From positions 868,001 to 932,000 of the forward strand of contig JAVHNS010000004.1 in the NCBI GenBank assembly GCA_036872755.1: a DNA stretch of 64,000 bases, given 5' to 3'. The stretch is from Orbilia blumenaviensis. Lineage: Eukaryota; Ascomycota; Orbiliomycetes; Orbiliales; Orbiliaceae. This document shows positions 60,262-64,000 of the stretch, one piece after another; position 1 is the stretch's first letter; each line of letters starts with the position of its first letter. Both the position numbers and the translations under genes were made by a program. Under the pieces are notes generated by a model. That model saw nothing but the letters and a program-made list of their open reading frames with translations. It was not told where the DNA came from and did no database searches.

Positions 60262-61667
60262 CCTAGCGCAGACCTCAGAGGTAAATATCGATATCACACA
60301 TCAGCACTAGGTCTGCCGCGAAAGTGAATGGCAGCGTTGAACGTTGTGGAGATCTGGACAGGGGCTGCTCGGGTCAGTGCGCTAGCGTAGCCGTGCAATT
60401 TATCGATTGTATCGCCCTCCTAGTCAATTTCAACCTCGATGGCTGAAATATTCTACTTAAGGTAGTCCTCGAAATTAAACGATCGAATGAGCTTAGACAG
60501 GTCTCGGATCAATATCAGCGCGCCACGATACCATTGAATAAGTGAGTATGATGCAACATGAATCTATTTTCGACTCTAAACAATTGAAATCTAACTCCAT
60601 AAACCAATTTTCTATACAGGTATCTGAGAGGCAGACTGAGCACACCGTCATCAACTAGTTTCATATTCATTAGGAAAACGGGTGTTGCTCGCTGACGTTT
60701 TCGGGTTGTGTTGAGAAGCCGCTTCCGGATATGGCCAACGAGACCAGTGTAGGCTGCTCTGGGCTGAAAAGCTTCGATGTGCCCTAGCTAGGTAGTTAGC
60801 AGCCGTGAATACACGTCCCCAAGGATGAATTTTTAGAGTGGAGCGGTCTGGAAGAGGATTGACCTTACATGTCAGCACGGGGTCTATCCATCTGATCTTG
60901 GTTTATACAGCTCCCACAGCTACCAGGATCCTTCGCTTGGTTGGATGGAAGTGTAGATATGTATATGTATCGATATTTGATATAGATTGATGGTCGTGGC
61001 CACCCTCGGATGCCAAACTGCGCATACCCGACGTTAAACGAGGAACTTATTTAACCAGTATATGGTCAGCCGTCGGGCCTGGTAGTGCTTTTTGGAAATT
61101 TAGGGGCTCAGAGCCGCAGAGACTCACTGTTCAAAAGGGACAACGCAGGGCTCATCAACTCCCTATATCAACCAACGCAGACTGACCGCGACTGGGCCAC
61201 TCATGTTATGATGGAAGCTAGGTAGGTAGTTTATGAGGCCGACTCAAACTAGACGATGCAAAAGAAAAGTAAAGTGGCATATAAGAAAGCAAAAGGTATA
61301 TGGGGGATGGTTATTGAATGAAACGTCCTGCTAAAGAAAATCGATAATTCCAGGTGAAAGCCTCATTCCAAACAGCCAACTCGGAGAGGCCCAAGAGCAG
61401 ATCATCAGGATCTGCAGTTGACAAAACTCTATAATAAATAGAGTTCCAATGCATACATTATTATCGGAATAGTTTAGGTACCTACCTAGCCTACCTACCT
61501 AGTTAGTAGGTACCTACCTAGGTAGATAAATAGATTAATCAACCAGCCATTATATTAGGTATATAAGTGCGCTCGTGATCGTTCACTTGAGGCATGGATC
61601 TCGTGCGGAGGGTTTAGGTATACGTACGAGATAAATTGCAAATACATATAATCGAAAAAATAGATCA
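60262..61667. other. Intergenic, no gene seen
   Basis: This is the promoter side of the rhodopsin-domain gene and the 3' flank of the ankyrin gene. A TAGGTA-rich simple repeat is listed separately. A 75-codon minus-strand frame at 60.65-60.88 kb has no recognisable features. Confidence 0.5.
61475..61525. repeat. TAGGTACCTACC simple palindromic repeat
   Basis: The sequence repeats TAGGTACCTACCTAG twice with CTACCTACCTAGTTAG between. Because the unit is partly its own reverse complement, the tract can fold back. Such TAGGTA-type low-complexity tracts are common in ascomycete intergenic DNA. Confidence 0.7.
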
Positions 61668-64000
61668 TTAGTCGAATGAGATGTTTGGAAATAGTGCACC
61701 AATGGACTCTCGCCAGGCGGCTGCATCGGGTTTCTCTGTATTCAAGGCTTCGAGTTGTGATTGTCCAGCGAGCCCCAGGCTGGTTTCTTCTAGTTCATAA
61801 AGATCGTGATCTTCCATCATGTCATAATCCTCATCAAGCGTAGGTAGTTGCATTTCTATACCCAAGTGAGAGTTGATTTCGAATATTCCTTCCGTCGCCT
61901 GAGAATGAAACTCTTCATCAATTTGAGTATCCATTTCCTCTTGAGCCGGAGTGGCCGGACACAGATCCATGAGGCTTGAAGGGGGCGAATCTTCATCGAT
62001 CTGGGCCGGAGTAGGGCAGCCTTCGTCTATCTGGACTGAAGTGGGAGAATTTTCATTCATTTGAGTGTCCCTTTCTTCTGGCGTCGAAATAGTATGATCT
62101 TCTCCCATTCGAGTGTCCCCTTCTATTGTGCTTGAGACCGGCATATCTTCATTCATCTGGGCGTCCTCGACTTCTAGTTGGGGAATAATCACATCTGCAG
62201 CCAGCTCGAGTTCCCCGTCGAAGTTCGACTCTTCGTCGCTGGTTGGTCGAATAGATTGTCCTTGCGAGGCCTGGGGGCGATGTTCTCCATCTTTATTTAA
62301 AATATCCTGGTCCAGGAAATATTCGATGGCGCCTCTGCTTGATCCAGCGTGAGGTAGCCGTTCTATTTCGTGAGTCATATAGATCCATTTGTCGCCAGCT
62401 TTACGTTGAGGAATACCCATCCAGTACTGTTCGATCCAGGCTGTGATATTTATCTGAGAGTATTTCTTGGCTGCAAGCAACGCTTCGTGCCTAGCACTAT
62501 GATCGACTTGGAGGAGTAGCCCGAGAAAGTCAAGGCGGCCCAACCTTACAGCCAACTCAACGGGACCTTCGGGGATACCTTCTCCAACTGGATTTTCATG
62601 TGGAGAACATACGCGTGCCCCGTACTCTAGAAGAACCTGCGTGATATGGAGGTGTCCATGTTTGATGGCATAGTGTAGTGCTGTGTATCGCTTGCCAAGA
62701 TACTGCCACCGGACCCCCTCTCGAGGATCTGCACCCATTTCCAGGAGAATTTTGACACAGTCGAGGTTACCCTGAATTACCGCTATCTGTAGTGGTGATA
62801 GATCAGCTGCATATTCGTGAGAACGGTTCAATTCAGCTACAGCCTCATCGTGACGGTGCACAAAAGCCTCCCTCAGGAGCACCGGATTAGCGATAGCGGC
62901 GAGAGTCTGGAGTACGTTGTAGATCTGGATCTCGTAAGACGTCGAGTCGCTGTGTGATAGGTCACGAATCCAAATCCTCCTCGTTGGATACCATTCAAGT
63001 CCTTCGGACTTTAGGCCAGTTATGATTTTCTCGGTATGGGCCTGGCGCTCTTGCTCGTTCGGAGGCGTCAGATGCCACTGCAGCAAATTTTTACGGAGCC
63101 CGTTACCCTCAACCCAATCTTCCGGCCCAATTACCCAACGATATCGCCAAAGTCTTGTAGTAAGACTAATATCACGCTTGGTCAGTGCGTCTTTAAACTC
63201 CTGGCGAAGCTCTCCCTTCGTAAAGTGGTCGATAAAAACTCCACGATCTAACAGTCTTCCCAACAACAATGCTTCCCCGGCTGTTAGGTCCCCACAGCTG
63301 CCATCCCTACTAATCCCATATAACAGTAGAATATAATAAGAAGCCGACAAACAGTGATGATTCTTAGTTTCTCGCGTACAAATTTCCTTGACACGTTCTA
63401 AAAGGAATAGCGAAGCATTGATCAACCTCTTGTAGACAGTATAGCAAAACAGATTGCAATACCCGGAACCCAACCGTATGAAACTCATGTTTATGTTAAT
63501 ACCGTTTCTCGTAAACCAGTCAAGCCACTCAGCTATTGCACTGCAATCGGAATAACTCACTAAATCGAACCAGCGCGAACTCTCCTGATGATGAGAGGAT
63601 TCCATGGATGCTAATATAATTATTAACGCATCCAATAAAACCCGCTTTTCATTGCAGCCCGAGAACGATCTGAGAAATTTCAGGAGAAAGTCCCCGAACT
63701 TCTCATTATTTTGTAAATACGCAGCGTATAGCATGTATCCAAACGGGAACGCCTTATCGTCGTGCGCAGCCAGGACGAGACGGTGGAAATACTCTACGCC
63801 AATTATTTCCCAGGCCATCAAGGGCTCCCCATCTTGGGCTCCATTACGAAGCTTTTCAGAGAATTGAGGCGGAAAACCGAGCTCCCTAAAACAAACAGAA
63901 GCTTTATATATGTCATTATTTAAGACAGCTTCGAGCGTAATATACGCCAGATTCCTGCGGAACCCCAAGCCTAAGAGCTCCGAGAAACCGACCCTTCCTT
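61668..64000 (-). CDS. Ankyrin-repeat protein, 5' end beyond the window
   Basis: Partial gene: the frame is open to the last base of the window, reading SELLGLGFRRNLAYITLEA at the edge, and the apparent start at 63968 is a TTG. At least 776 residues are visible. A long helical N-terminal region without clear motifs is followed by ankyrin repeats: SPLQIAVIQGNLDCVKILLE with MGADPREG, TALHYAIKHGHLHITQVLLE with YGA, and VELAVRLGRLDFLGLLL. The C-terminal 200 residues are acidic and repetitive, with units such as DTRMGED, DTQMNEN, VQIDEG and AQIDED. The protein is probably intracellular and a scaffold by analogy to other ankyrin proteins. No introns are seen in the visible part. What lies at the missing N-terminus cannot be judged. 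Confidence 0.85.
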   Translation of the reverse strand, partial: GRVGFSELLGLGFRRNLAYITLEAVLNNDIYKASVCFRELGFPPQFSEKLRNGAQDGEPLMAWEIIGVEYFHRLVLAAHDDKAFPFGYMLYAAYLQNNEKFGDFLLKFLRSFSGCNEKRVLLDALIIILASMESSHHQESSRWFDLVSYSDCSAIAEWLDWFTRNGININMSFIRLGSGYCNLFCYTVYKRLINASLFLLERVKEICTRETKNHHCLSASYYILLLYGISRDGSCGDLTAGEALLLGRLLDRGVFIDHFTKGELRQEFKDALTKRDISLTTRLWRYRWVIGPEDWVEGNGLRKNLLQWHLTPPNEQERQAHTEKIITGLKSEGLEWYPTRRIWIRDLSHSDSTSYEIQIYNVLQTLAAIANPVLLREAFVHRHDEAVAELNRSHEYAADLSPLQIAVIQGNLDCVKILLEMGADPREGVRWQYLGKRYTALHYAIKHGHLHITQVLLEYGARVCSPHENPVGEGIPEGPVELAVRLGRLDFLGLLLQVDHSARHEALLAAKKYSQINITAWIEQYWMGIPQRKAGDKWIYMTHEIERLPHAGSSRGAIEYFLDQDILNKDGEHRPQASQGQSIRPTSDEESNFDGELELAADVIIPQLEVEDAQMNEDMPVSSTIEGDTRMGEDHTISTPEERDTQMNENSPTSVQIDEGCPTPAQIDEDSPPSSLMDLCPATPAQEEMDTQIDEEFHSQATEGIFEINSHLGIEMQLPTLDEDYDMMEDHDLYELEETSLGLAGQSQLEALNTEKPDAAAWRESIGALFPNISFD

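Overview
The window reads as nuclear DNA of a filamentous ascomycete (Pezizomycotina). Genes are split by short GT-AG introns, mostly 55-140 nt. A tRNA gene carries an intron after position 37. The gene set is fungal: a Dfg5/Dcw1-type GH76 enzyme with a GPI signal, Mug190-like SMP/C2 proteins, RGS membrane proteins, a Pth11-type rhodopsin-domain protein and proteinase-K-like subtilases. The style suggests Orbiliomycetes or a related early lineage, but nothing in the sequence proves that. All exon joins were derived by hand from splice motifs, reading frame and comparison of paralogues inside the window.

Layout. 1-9.7 kb has no convincing gene, only one short coding-like remnant. 9.7-11.0 kb is RGS gene 1. 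13.0-15.1 kb (-) is a GNAT acetyltransferase fused to an ankyrin-like region. 15.8 kb (-) is tRNA-Glu(CUC). 16.9-17.6 kb is a small secreted protein with a Lys/Glu repeat tail. 18.4-27.9 kb holds two divergently transcribed paralogues of large SMP/C2 (tricalbin/Mug190-like) membrane proteins. 30.8-32.4 kb is the GH76 enzyme. 33.4-46.9 kb (-) contains three paralogous subtilisin-like genes, A, B and C, separated by gene-poor DNA; a long inverted repeat lies between A and B. 48.7-50.0 kb is a two-module H-type lectin. 54.3-55.2 kb is an orphan secreted protein. 57.1-58.6 kb is RGS gene 2, a paralogue of the first. 58.8-60.3 kb (-) is a rhodopsin-domain membrane protein. 61.7-64.0 kb (-) is an ankyrin protein cut by the window end.

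Most notable is the subtilase cluster. Once spliced, gene A keeps Asp, His, oxyanion Asn and Ser. Gene B has lost His, Asn and Ser. Gene C has lost all four. All three keep an invariant C-terminal four-cysteine module (CxxC-x18-CPC with a WIPxD core). This looks like one secreted protease with two pseudoenzyme relatives whose tail is conserved although the catalytic site is not. A 37-nt micro-exon shared by A and B, and fused into exon 1 in C, supports the gene models.

The other genes show no operon-like logic, as expected in a fungus. They share themes of membrane signalling (two RGS proteins, one rhodopsin-like receptor), ER-plasma membrane contact proteins, and secreted or wall-active proteins.
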